DNA of 64,000 nucleotides from Beroe forskalii (Eukaryota; Ctenophora; Nuda; Beroida; Beroidae). This document shows positions 54,053 to 64,000 of this stretch, in pieces (the first letter of the stretch is position 1; each line of letters starts with the position of its first letter). Both the position numbers and the translations under genes were made by a program. Under the pieces are notes generated by a model. It was not told where the DNA came from. It saw nothing but the letters and a program-made list of their open reading frames with translations, and did not search any database. The stretch lies in assembly GCA_011033025.1 (NCBI GenBank), contig WFMF01000300.1, positions 1 through 64,000 on the forward strand. The letters are read 5' to 3'.

Positions 54053-54239
54053 TGCAGCTGGTTAACAAAAAAGCGTTGATGAAAAGATGTATGAGGAAAA
54101 AACAATCTCTGCCTTGGGATTTAAAACATATCAGCGCAGAAGGGCATATCTAAAGAAAACTATCAAAGAATTAACTGAATATAGTATATTCAATATACTG
54201 AAATTTGGAACAGGTCAAGGGTGGGGGTATGAGAACCTT
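54053..54239 (+). other. Short unique segment before the satellite
   Basis: An ORF from ATG 54087 (MYEEKTISALGFKTYQRRRA) runs into the first satellite unit. It may be the 3' region of the transposon. No domain recognised. Confidence 0.35.
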
Positions 54240-57110
54240 AATAAATGTATCTATTCGAAAAAAGCAGTCCTCAGCATGGCTGAAACTGTCGAGAATACGG
54301 GTCTCCGTTTAGAACAGTGTGTAGGTGTGTTTGTTGTGGGGGTGTCGGGATATCTGCTACCTGAGTAAACTACCAGGAGCATGTCAAAGATGGGAGTATT
54401 TTACTGTATCTATTCGAAAAAAGCAGTCCTCAGCATGGCTGAAACTGTCGAGAATACGGGTCTCCGTTTAGAACAGTGTGTAGGTGTGTTTGTTGTGGAG
54501 GTGTCGGGATATCTGCTACCTGAGAAAACTACCAGGAGCATGTCAAAGATGGGAGTATTTTACTGTATCTATTCGAAAAAAGCAGTCCTCAGCATGGCTG
54601 AAACTGTCGAGAATACGGGTCTCCGTTTAGAACAGTGTGTAGGTGTGTTTGTTGTGGGGGTGTCGGGATATCTGCTACCTGAGTAAACTACCAGGAGCAT
54701 GTCAAAGATGGGAGTATTTTACTGTATCTATTCGAAAAAAGCATTCCTCAGCATGGCTGAAACTGTCGAGAATACGGGTCTCCGTTTAGAACAGTGTGTA
54801 GGTGTGTTCGTTGTGGGGGTGTCGGGATTTCTGCTACCTGAGTAAACTACCAGGAGCATGTCAAAGATGGGAGTATTTTACTGTATCTATTCGAAAAAAG
54901 CAGTCCTCAGCATGGCTGAAACTGTCGAGAATACGGGTCTCCGTTTAGAACAGTGTGTGTAGGTGTGTTTTGTTGTGGGGTGTCAAAGGGATTTCTGCTA
55001 CCTGAGAAAACTACCAGGAGCATGTCAAAGATGGGAGTATTTTACTGTATCTATTCGAAAAAAGCAGTCCTCAGCATGGCTGAAACTGTCGAGAATACGG
55101 GTCTCCGTTTAGAACAGTGTGTAGGTGTGTTCGTTGTGGAGGTGTCGGGATATCTGCTACCTGAGTAAACTACCAGGAGCATGTCAAAGATGGGAGTATT
55201 TTACTGTATCTATTCGAAAAAAGCAGTTCTCAGCATGGCTGAAACTGTCGAGAATACGGCCGGTCTCCGTTTAGAACAGTGTGTAGGTGTGTTTGTTGTG
55301 GGGGTGTCGGGATTTCTGCTACCTGAGTAAACTACCAGGAGCATGTCAAAGATGGGAGTATTTTACTGTATCTATTCGAAAAAAGCAGTCCTCAGCATGG
55401 CTGAAACTGTCGAGAATACGGGTCTCCGTTTAGAACAGTGTGTAGGTGTGTTTGTTGTGGAGGTGTCGGGATATCTGCTACCTGAGTAAACTACCAGGAG
55501 CATGTCAAAGATGGGAGTATTTTACTGTATCTATTCGAAAAAAGCAGTCCTCAGCATGGCTGAAACTGTCGAGAATACGGGTCTCCGTTTAGAACAGTGT
55601 GTAGGTGTGTTCGTTGTGGGGGTGTCGGGATTTCTGCTACCTGAGAAAACTACCAGGAGCATGTCAAAGATGGGAGTATTTTACTGTATCTATTCGAAAA
55701 AAAGCAGTCCTCAGCATGGCTGAAACTGTCGAGAATACGGGTCTCCGTTTAGAACAGTGTGTAGGTGTGTTTGTTGTGGGGGTGTCGGGATTTCTGCTAC
55801 CTGAGAAAACTACCAGGAGCATGTCAAAGATGGGAGTATTTTACTGTATCTATTCGAAAAAAGCAGTCCTCAGCATGGCTGAAACTGTCGAGAATACGGG
55901 TCTCCGTTTAGAACAGTGTGTAGGTGCGTTTGTTGTGGAGGTGTCAAGGATATCTGCTACCTGAGTAAACTACCAGGAGCATGTCAAAGATGGGAGTATT
56001 TTACTGTATCTATTCGAAAAAAGCATTCCTCAGCATGGCTGAAACTGTCGAGAATACGGGTCTCCGTTTAGAACAGTGTGTAGGTGTGTTCGTTGTGGGG
56101 GTGTCGGGATTTCTGCTACCTGAGTAAACTACCAGGAGCATGTCAAAGATGGGAGTATTTTACTGTATCTATTCGAAAAAAGCATTCCTCAGCATGGCTG
56201 AAACTGTCGAGAATACGGGTCTCCGTTTAGAACAGTGTGTAGGTGTGTTCGTTGTGGGGGTGTCTGGATTTCTGCTACCTGAGTAAACTACCAGGAGCAT
56301 GTCAAAGATGGGAGTATTTTACTGTATCTATTCGAAAAAAGCAGTCCTCAGCATGGCTGAAACTGTCGAGAATACGGGTCTCCGTTTAGAACAGTGTGTA
56401 GGTGTGTTCGTTGTGGGGGTGTCGGGATTTCTGCTACCTGAGAAAACTACCAGGAGCATGTCAAAGATGGGAGTATTTTACTGTATCTATTCGAAAAAAG
56501 CAGTCTTCAGCATGGCTGAAACTGTCGAGAATACGGGTCTCCGTTTAGAACAGTGTGTAGGTGTGTTTGTTGTGGGGATGTCGGGATTTCTGCTACCTGA
56601 GTAAACTACCAGGAGGCAGGAGCATGTCAAAGATGGGAGTATTTTACTGTATCTATTCGAAAAAAGCAGTCCTCAGCATGGCTGAAACTGTCGAGAATAC
56701 GGGTCTCCGTTTAGAACAGTGTGTAGGTGTGTTCGTTGTGGGGGTGTCGGGATTTCTGCTACCTGAGAAAACTACCAGGAGCATGTCAAAGATGGGAGTA
56801 TTTTACTGTATCTATTCGAAAAAAGCAGTCCTCAGCATGGCTGAAACTGTCGAGAATACGGGTCTCCGTTTAGAACAGTGTGTAGGTGTGTTCGTTGTGG
56901 GGTGTCGGGATTTCTGCTACCTGAGTAAACTACCAGGAGCATGTCAAAGATGGGAGTATTTTACTGTATCTCTATTCGAAAAAAAGCAGTCCTCAGCATG
57001 GCTGAAACTGTCGAGAATACGGGTCTCCGTTTAGAACAGTGTGTAGGTGTGTTCGTTGTGGGGGTGTCGGGATTTCTGCTACCTGAGTAAACTACCAGGA
57101 TCAGGTCCAA
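54240..57110 (+). repeat. 159-bp satellite array (18 copies)
   Basis: Eighteen head-to-tail copies, counted by GAATACGGGTCTCC (one variant AATACGGCCGGTCTCC), with spacing 159. The unit contains ACTACCAGGAGCATGTCAAA, TATCTATTCGAAAAAAGCAG and AACAGTGTGTAGGTGTGTT. Since 159 is three times 53, a frame of MSKMGVFYCIYSKKAVL then MAETVENTGLRLEQCVG stays open across copies that have GAGAAAACT and stops in those with GAGTAAACT. A few indels (54958, 55700, 56930, 56970) shift frame. Copies are about 97-99 percent alike by eye. Confidence 0.95.
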
Positions 57111-57186
57111 GGTAATTTGGAATTTTACTGTACTGTAAGTTGAAATTTTATTGAGGACTGTCATTATCAAATTGGTAAGACGATAC

Positions 57187-58373
57187 TAGGGTTTCCATCT
57201 AGATATTATCTAGATAAGATTATCTAGACAATTTGCAAAAAATCGTTATCTATTTATCTAGATAATTTGTACTAGATATCTAGATAAATTTCATATCCCT
57301 TTTGCCATGAAATTTCAGCTAAAATCGCCATTTTTCCTGAATTTCTTCAATAATTGTAGGATTTCAAATTTTCAAAATTTCTGATCTGTTCATTTTCATA
57401 CCCGTTTCGGAGATCTTAGGTAGTAAGACAATTTATGGCTATGCATAGGACTTGTGTAACTCATTTCATGATTATATATGGACATAGTTCAATGTTTAGG
57501 GCCCTCAGGTTCATGGGCAGGTTGTTTCGATTCAAGTACTTAGATCTGTTTTACTGATGATTTGACCTTTGTTAAACTGATATGAATAGCTACAGAATTA
57601 GAAGGCGTCGTTCAAAGTATCTTATCACATCTTACAAATCGTCATTTGCCACTTTAACGAAAGTTGAATACCTACTCGTAACACTCGCTATTCTGCTTCC
57701 AATCTATGTCAAATTATTGACGCCCTTTGACGAAAAGTAGGCTGTAAATATGTACGAAAGTAGCCTCCAGCTATGGCAAAGTGATTGCTTATTTGAAAGT
57801 AACCTACAAAACGGTCAATATTAATGCATTCAGCTCAAGAGTCAAGGAACTGTCAACTTTGGTTTGTTATGATGATTTAAAACGAGGGAATTTTATTCCT
57901 TATTTTTTATTCAGTTATTCTCAATTTTACCAGCATTCCAGCAACTCCGAGGCCATCATCATGAAATCTACTTTATTTCGACATTTATTGACTGTTTTCC
58001 GATGAATAATGCAAGTATTAATAGCAACTAATTAGTAGATAATGTTGTTACTTTATGATGGGAGAATTTATGGGTGATCACTGATTTCAACTCAATCAAA
58101 ATGAAGCAATGAATGTCCTGAACTCTATTCAAAATCCTAATATCCTCATGAACTTTTGGTGGCCATTAATATCATCCATTTCAAAAACCGACAGCTGGTT
58201 ATAGTATGATGTTCCACTGCAACAGTAGTGCATTTCTAACGTTGAAAATTGTGTAAAATTTGGATAAATTTCGGAGTCAAAAATTATCTAGTTTATCTAG
58301 ATAATCTAGATAATGGCGAAAAAATTATCTATTTATCTAGATAAAAGATTTCAAGTAGATAATGGAAACCCTA
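57187..58373 (+). mobile_element. Non-autonomous hAT-like element (1187 bp)
   Basis: Ends TAGGGTTTCCAT and ATGGAAACCCTA are inverted. The 8-base duplication GACGATAC flanks them (57179-57186, 58374-58381). Subterminal TTATCTAGATAA motifs are repeated at both ends (57205-57290, 58285-58345). No transposase ORF. Paralogous sequence at 58531-58585 holds the same target uninterrupted. Confidence 0.9.
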
Positions 58374-58381
58374 GACGATAC

Positions 58382-58910
58382 ATTTATTTGGATACACAAC
58401 CTAGTTTATTCAGTAAGAACTTGTCATTCCTGAGAAATCGTTTTAAATTATTTAATGGCAGTAATTTTGAGATTGCTATTTTCAATTAAATATCATTTCT
58501 ATTCATGATGGTATTATCATCAATAATAATGTCATTATCAAATTGGTAAGACGATACTTTTATTTCGACACACAACCTAGTTTATGTGCTACAATACTGA
58601 AATCGTGAACAATATGAAATAATGTATTTCATGGTAGAACGGAGATTATTCTGTTAGGATTTATTAAAGCACTTTTTAAGCTGTTATGTGTTGACGGATG
58701 GCTTTGTTGCTTCATGATTAACCAATGTTAACATTTTGTAGGTTTTAAGATGTAAGAAGAATCTGAATATCACCTTCGATAGAATTTCCAGTGATCCGTG
58801 ATAGGAATTGAGAAGTGTAAATAATACATTGGACTAGCTTTAAAGTTTTAAATTTGATATCGGTGATCTGGCCAGAAATATATTACCACTGAAAAGATAC
58901 GATGATGCAT
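58382..58910. other. Non-coding flank with duplicated target sequence
   Basis: 58397-58420 (ACACAACCTAGTTTATTCAG) and 58567-58590 (ACACAACCTAGTTTATGTGC), with GTCATTATCAAATTGGTAAG at 57160 and 58531, show a local direct duplication that predates the hAT-like insertion. No gene. Confidence 0.6.
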
Positions 58911-58986
58911 AAGAGTAGTTATTGGTCGGCTGATATCATCGAGTGGCGAAGCCACGAGATGATATCAGCCGACCAATAACGCTCTT
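58911..58986. repeat. Near-perfect palindrome with 3-base loop
   Basis: Arms of about 36 bases (AAGAGTAGTTATTGGTCGGC ... with the complement ending CCAATAACGCTCTT) around a GAA loop. A one-base indel and a few mismatches are present (GAGTGGC / GCCACGA). Confidence 0.85.
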
Positions 58987-59907
58987 ATTTTCCTTGTAAT
59001 CTATAAAACACAGTACAAAAGTTGCAGCGAATAGACCATGTCATGTCTTGGGGGTTTAAGGTAAATTTATAATTAAAATATAGGTATAAATATGCAAATT
59101 AAAATCATGCATTCAAGAGTAACAAAAAATCTAAGTTAATTTTTACATATAGGTCAATTTTTGTCATTCATACATTCAACTAGCAAGTAATTTATATGAG
59201 TTTAATAATAATTTAAGGCCTGAAAAGGTATGAGATGCTCTGGGCTAAAACGGGTCATCAGTTGGGCAGGGTGATTGTGCAGTACAAAGTGTACCACACG
59301 CGGTTTTTCGGCCCCTAGCCCAATAAACCATACACCCCGGGGCCATGGAAACAGACAATGAGTACACTGTACTGTATCCATCCCGACTGTAACCAAAAAC
59401 TTAAAAAGAAACACTTGTTTTCATGAAAAAGATGTTTTAAATGGTTTTGAATGCTACGAAAAACATACCGTTGGTACCATTACTTTACACGAGTTACTTT
59501 GATCATCAAAAGTTCAAATAAGGGAACAAGAGGTATTAAGATTCAATGAATGGTAATAAATAAATAATCACAGAGGCAATAAATAAGGCAATTTATGAGA
59601 ATAGGGAGGATGAGCTGAAAACCTCAGGAATTAAGATAAAAGGAATAGTAGACAATTTTGTAGACCAGGCTGGCGCCTGGTGGGAAGATATGGCAAAACC
59701 TCAAGAATTGATATGAATGTATAAATAAAGATTTGGAGACAAATTATAGGAGTAGGCTGGCGTCGCCGACAAGATCTAATTTTTAAAAATTTTATAAAAA
59801 TATTTGAAGTTGGAAGAAGCAGGAGAGTACGTGGTATGAGTTATATGAAGTCGATTACAAAAGAATTTAGTAAATTTAATGATTTAAAGTTCAAACTATT
59901 TCATGTT
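58987..59907. other. Non-coding stretch
   Basis: No supported gene. CCGGGGCCATGG-type GC island at 59280-59345. 59655-59775 has GGCTGGCGCCTGG and GGCTGGCGTCGCC, which may be the 3' region of the following RT element. Confidence 0.4.
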
Positions 59908-60790
59908 TTAAGGTAATGAGATAAAGTGAAGTAAGTAACATTGAAATTTGGCAGTATATTGTATTTCTGTAAAATATTCTTTTGTTAGGAATTTGAAAAG
60001 TTTCTTTAGAAGGATATGCCTTTTACAGCCTTTGGATTCCATGGTGGAAAACAAGGATTTTAAGGATATTAGGAAGTATTTAAGGTCATTGCATACACGT
60101 GCGTATCGTATAACTTGTGTTAGGAAGACATTATAGACAGTCGTGCTGTGTATATTACTTTTAACAGATGGATATTTAACAATGGGAAAACCAAATTTGT
60201 CTCTTTTATCATAAAGAAAGGTTGTAAAGGTATTAGAATTAGAGTCAATCATCATGTCAATTTCTAGCATGGAGGTACGGCTATTATCAGCATTTTCCTT
60301 GTTGATTACTAGTCCTGGTGAATAAATGCTGTCCTTGTAACGTTCAAAATAGCCAAAGTTATTTTTAGGGTTTATATCATCCAGAAACCGATGGGTATAA
60401 TTAAAAAGTTTAGCAACGTGAAGTTTTTTTCTGCATAAATTTTCAATGAAAACAAATTCATCTTTATATAAAACTAAATTTGCTTGATAAGGCGCTTGAT
60501 TATCTCCCATTGGGACACCAATTTTTTGAATTAAGGTTATATCTCCGCATTTAAAATAAGTATTGTGAACAAGCCATGTATGTAGAATAATGCTCTCTTT
60601 GAAGTCAAAATTAAATTTTTATTAGTTAATTTGCTAGAGAAAAAAGCAGATTTGCAACTAAGTGAATTAAAAGAAATGAATTTTCGGTTGTGATTATTAA
60701 AGGCTTTATTGATACACCAGTTTATATTAGAAATTAAAGAGTCATGATTTAAGTTGGTGTAAAGGGTGGAAAAAAATCGTAAGATTCTAT
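59908..60790 (-). pseudogene. Reverse transcriptase fragment of a retroelement
   Basis: Minus strand. An upstream part (about 60780-60650) gives FSTLYTNLNHDSL, the motif-A region of RT. After a frameshift near an A5/T run (about 60615) it continues FDFKESI, NTYFKCGD, IGVPMGDNQAPYQANLVLY (motif B) and YTHRFLDDI (motif C, F-x-DD). It then ends with YDKRDKFGFPIVKYPSVKSN and FLTQVIRYARVC. The order fits a family of animal RTs with PMGxNxAP and YIDD boxes, probably Penelope-like or a related class; that placement is uncertain. The motif-A Asp is not clear because of homopolymer length (GATTTTTTTCC). Non-functional copy. Confidence 0.7.
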
Positions 60791-63300
60791 AACAGGTAAC
60801 CTCAGTACTTATAACTTATCAATGAGATTTTGGAAATGCGTTTTTGGAATTTCTGTTAATTAAAAAAACTCCTACTAATTAGTTATTAGTGCACAGGTCG
60901 CACGAATTAAGTGACGCACTTATTTACATAGTTGTTACACAGTACTATACGCACGTAACGAATTTTTAAACGGTGACGAATGTAACGAATTTTTCAAAGC
61001 CCAGGGATAATTACAATTTTTCGTGAGATTATGTTTCAAAATCAGGAAAAATTTTCGAAAGCGTGAATTCTGTTGTGATTTCATAAAACATTTCGATTTT
61101 CCTTAATTTGAAATATGAAATAAGTGCCGAATTTCGGCTAAATTTTTGACAAATGTAACAACTACCTATGCCTATTTAACCAAGCAAGGTAACTGACTAC
61201 TTGGGTTATCTCTCGCATAAATTCAGCTTAGAAAGTAAAAATTACGTCAGATTTCTTGTTTCGAATAGCGAATTGATCACGTTAAATCGCCTATTTTCCG
61301 TGCAAGACCTACATAGTTGCATACCGCACGCTTCTTCCTTCGGACTGCTGCACCTCTTTGGCATTGTTCCAGCCGTGAGCAGTGAGATATCGATTCACCG
61401 AAAAGTTATTTAACGGCTTGCTATCCGATACAAGTTCTGGTGCTTGCTTCACAAGCACGGTGCTCAGCAGGATATCCTATGTGACTGGTTGAGAGGGCAT
61501 CACGTGGCTAGTCACGTGGTTATTCGGCTCGGGCACGCTCAAGCCACGAGTGCAGGGGCAGGGGTAGTTGGAAAATAATATTACAAACATCACAAGAATT
61601 TAAAGTGAAGCCAATTAGTTTGCACCTTTTCAAGCCGTGGTCTTTTCTGTTGTACAGATGCGGTACATTTGAGGTAATATATTTCTGGGAAGGGTGAGAT
61701 TCCCTTCGACGCCTCACCATCAGGGTCGTCACCCATAAAGGACAAATTAATATTGTAGCTGTAGCTTATGCTTTTCTTATGAATAATTTCGAAATGAATC
61801 TCCGAAATTCCGAGTATTTGATCAACTAATGATTCATTGTGTTCATACGTCATCGGAATAGTCCTTTATTGGTGAACCCTAGGCCGTGGCCAAGGTCTGA
61901 CATAATTGCGATCCTAATATCTTCAACAACTCTCATGAACAATACATTTTATATGGACGCACTAAATATCTGGATCTTCAATTATAGTCAGCTATGGTGT
62001 CTACAGACGCAATGGGATGGTTCACTAGCGCAAGCGTCCAGTTCTATATTTCTGTGAAAAATCCCTCTGCGAGATGGTGTTTTAACTTTTATTTCAAGAA
62101 ACTAGCAGTTCTTTTTGAATGATCGTTATTTTCAATCTTTATTAAATGATTATTTTATGTGTTATTTTTATGTGTTTTATGTGTTAAAGGCCCCCGACCG
62201 AGAAATTTCAAATTTTAATTTTCCATTTTTTATGGTGGAATGTGTTTTTATAGGTGAAATATCAACAATAAGAGCGAAAATCCGGTTTCAATATGACGCT
62301 CATAGCCGCTAATAGCTAATTTAGTTACGAAATTCCTCAAAGGGCAGCAGAATTTTCCCCGTAGTATGGCGGATATTTCTTCGTACGTGATGATGAGAGG
62401 TTTTGTAACTAGCAAAAATTGCAAACCGCGATATTACGGGCACAGCAAAAGTTTTTGAATATTACCTTGATTAGTATTTGAGTAGTTGAATAAACTTGAT
62501 TCTTATAGTAAATGGTGCGACGCTTGAAATATTTACCTTTTATTATTGTTCATATTATAAATTCTGTCAATGATCAAAGCTACATCATGGAACCGACGGT
62601 ATGTTTTTCAAAGCAAGCAAAACCATTTAAGATATATCATATAGTTATCACAAAAAGGATGATGCAAACGATGGCAATTTTAAAGTTATGAGATTTGAGA
62701 TTTTTAATTTTTAGAGAGGAGGAAGTGCAAGCTGTAACGTTTTCTTCAATATATGTAATATATACCTACTAATATTATAAATTAAAAACAGCATTACTTT
62801 TGTTGTGTTTAATACTCTATTATTTTGATCTATTGAGAAGTTCTTGATTCGTGTTTGTCGTTTGAGAGCTATCGCATATTATGTCATCAGACAAAGGGGG
62901 GGGGGTTCCAAATGATTACAGATGATGACAGAGGGGAGGGAGTGGGTTGATGATGTAATATGTAAGGGTCCCCTTTTCCATTTTTATTGGAGTTTAATAT
63001 ATATGTAGCGATATGATCATTTCGGAAATAATGGTTTCAATTTTATCAAATCCATAAACATTTTTCTTTTAATCACTCAGCAGTTATTCAATTATCTAAA
63101 TCAGCTTTGTTTATATTAAAAGTTGACACTTTAATGGTTGCAATAACGTTTCATATTATTTTAGGATAGAAGGGTTATCATGCATAAGCTAGGCAGAAAA
63201 CTCGGCGACGGAACAGTACAGGAGTTTCCTTCTCGTGGTGGACCATCTGCACTACAGCTCCTTCTTATCGGGGGTACTTTTAACATATAATTTAAGATTG
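60791..63300. other. Non-coding stretch of 2.5 kb
   Basis: AT-rich. 62870-62975 (G-run, TTCCAAATGATTACAGATGATG, GGGAGGGAG) resembles a decayed copy of the Harbinger-like MITE family. 63163-63290 after a TTTTAG has a short open frame with LGRKLGDGTVQEFPSRGG that ends TAA; it could be a terminal exon but has no family match I recognise. Confidence 0.4.
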
Positions 63301-63729
63301 TTTGGGTTCCGCAGCCGCAGCAGCGAGTAGATTTACATACGGTTAATAATAATTATATTATGAATTTTAATCGCAGCTCTTTCGTGGTGATGTACCGTAT
63401 TTGCTTAAAACTGTTTAATGGCCAAGCAAGTACTACATGATAACATGCGGCTTCACTGTTCTGGTTCAGCCATTTAATTTCACAAGATTTGGACACAGAT
63501 CTGTCACGATACAAACCTTCAGTATAGGACCCCAGTTTCATGTCACATAATGTTAAAGCTCTTTTCATAGTATGCGAATTGAACTTGTGGCGATCAATTA
63601 ATCCCAACCAATTTCTTGCAAATATAATGTGCAAAGTGCATCGCCTGCAATTAAAATTCATGTCATTATTTTATGTGGCAAAAATCTACTTACTTACTTT
63701 AACTAGCTGTAGTGGCTGCGGAACCCAAA
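63301..63729. mobile_element. Inverted-repeat element (429 bp)
   Basis: The left end TTTGGGTTCCGCAGCC is perfectly inverted at the right end (GGCTGCGGAACCCAAA). AGTAGATTT follows the left end, and the inverted right end contains a similar stretch further in. No clear target duplication. ORFs inside show no known domain. Confidence 0.65.
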
Positions 63730-64000
63730 AAATTTCAAATTTTTTTGGTTGTCCTTTGTAACATACATCGTTCATTGTAACTATAAAATCATGTTGTTGC
63801 TTGGAAATTTTCAAATGTTTTAGCAACATACATTTTCAACCATCTGAAGGGTATGAGTTGGTTAATAACATTACTGATTTTATATCTACAATAAAACAAC
63901 ATGAGTCAATACTGTTGATACTGTCAATACTGACTACAGTAGTCAGTTACATTATTAACAGTATTGGCTGTTGTTATAATAGATATACCTGTAAGGTGTT
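63730..64000. other. Non-coding to the window edge
   Basis: No gene seen. A local imperfect repeat of ACTGTTGATACTGTCAATACTG lies at 63911-63970. Confidence 0.4.

Noticed and set aside
54381-57034. Multi-copy 53-residue gene family in the satellite
   Set aside because: Most copies end in a stop, there is no intron or promoter pattern, and frames are lost at indels. Kept only as a finding.
63163-63290. Terminal exon encoding LGRKLGDGTVQEFPSRGG
   Set aside because: A TTTTAG acceptor and a stop are present, but there is no family match and no partner exon.

Overview
This is a eukaryotic, animal-type genome window. Genes are split by GT-AG introns of about 0.1 to 4.3 kb, and the proteins are conserved metazoan ones: REXO4-like, WDR18, ZFAND1, alpha-SNAP, SBDS, CSK, an LDLa-repeat GPCR and NUDCD3. 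The non-genic DNA is AT-rich and packed with transposons and tandem arrays. The sequence does not settle the phylum. Compact genes, a gene nested in an intron and no vertebrate-type repeats fit an invertebrate, possibly a non-bilaterian such as a ctenophore or cnidarian, but that is inference.

Layout. 0-10 kb is a run of plus-strand housekeeping genes: a decayed LINE tail (1-290), the last exon of a REXO4-like exonuclease, single-exon WDR18, three-exon ZFAND1 (3281-5225), single-exon alpha-SNAP (6234-7121) and five-exon SBDS (8214-9846). 10-13 kb holds Harbinger-like MITEs, a 111-bp palindrome and a 25-bp minisatellite. 13.2-22.1 kb carries the kinase domain of a minus-strand CSK gene in seven exons. 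An LDLa-repeat rhodopsin-like GPCR with two frameshifts lies on the plus strand inside its last intron. 22-28.8 kb holds a 47-bp array that copies a CSK splice acceptor, a 39-bp minisatellite, GC-rich hairpins, the last two exons of minus-strand NUDCD3, a MITE with a telomere-like core, a G-rich array and a 128-bp tandem repeat. 30.0-34.3 kb has one unassigned plus-strand ORF and a minus-strand gene with two WRKY/FLYWCH-like zinc fingers.

36.8-40.3 kb is a GTTA microsatellite with a duplicated 0.8-kb segment. 43.1-43.8 kb is a foldback element with a visible target duplication and an empty paralogous site. 44.7-54.1 kb is a large DNA transposon: a Cys/His-rich acidic protein, a KDZ/HMGXB3-type DDE transposase and an Ulp1-type cysteine protease. 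A Mutator-like element (49433-51842) is nested inside the transposase between two catalytic aspartates. A 159-bp satellite of 18 copies (54.24-57.11 kb) follows, then a non-autonomous hAT-like element (57187-58373), a palindrome, a reverse-transcriptase fragment on the minus strand (59.9-60.8 kb) and mostly non-coding sequence to the end.

The host genes do not form one pathway, although REXO4-like, WDR18 and SBDS all relate to ribosome production. The most interesting parts are the KDZ+Ulp1 transposon with its apparently inactive N-terminal Ulp1-like domain, the precisely readable nested MULE insertion, the splice-site-bearing tandem arrays at CSK and NUDCD3, and the near-perfect palindromes.
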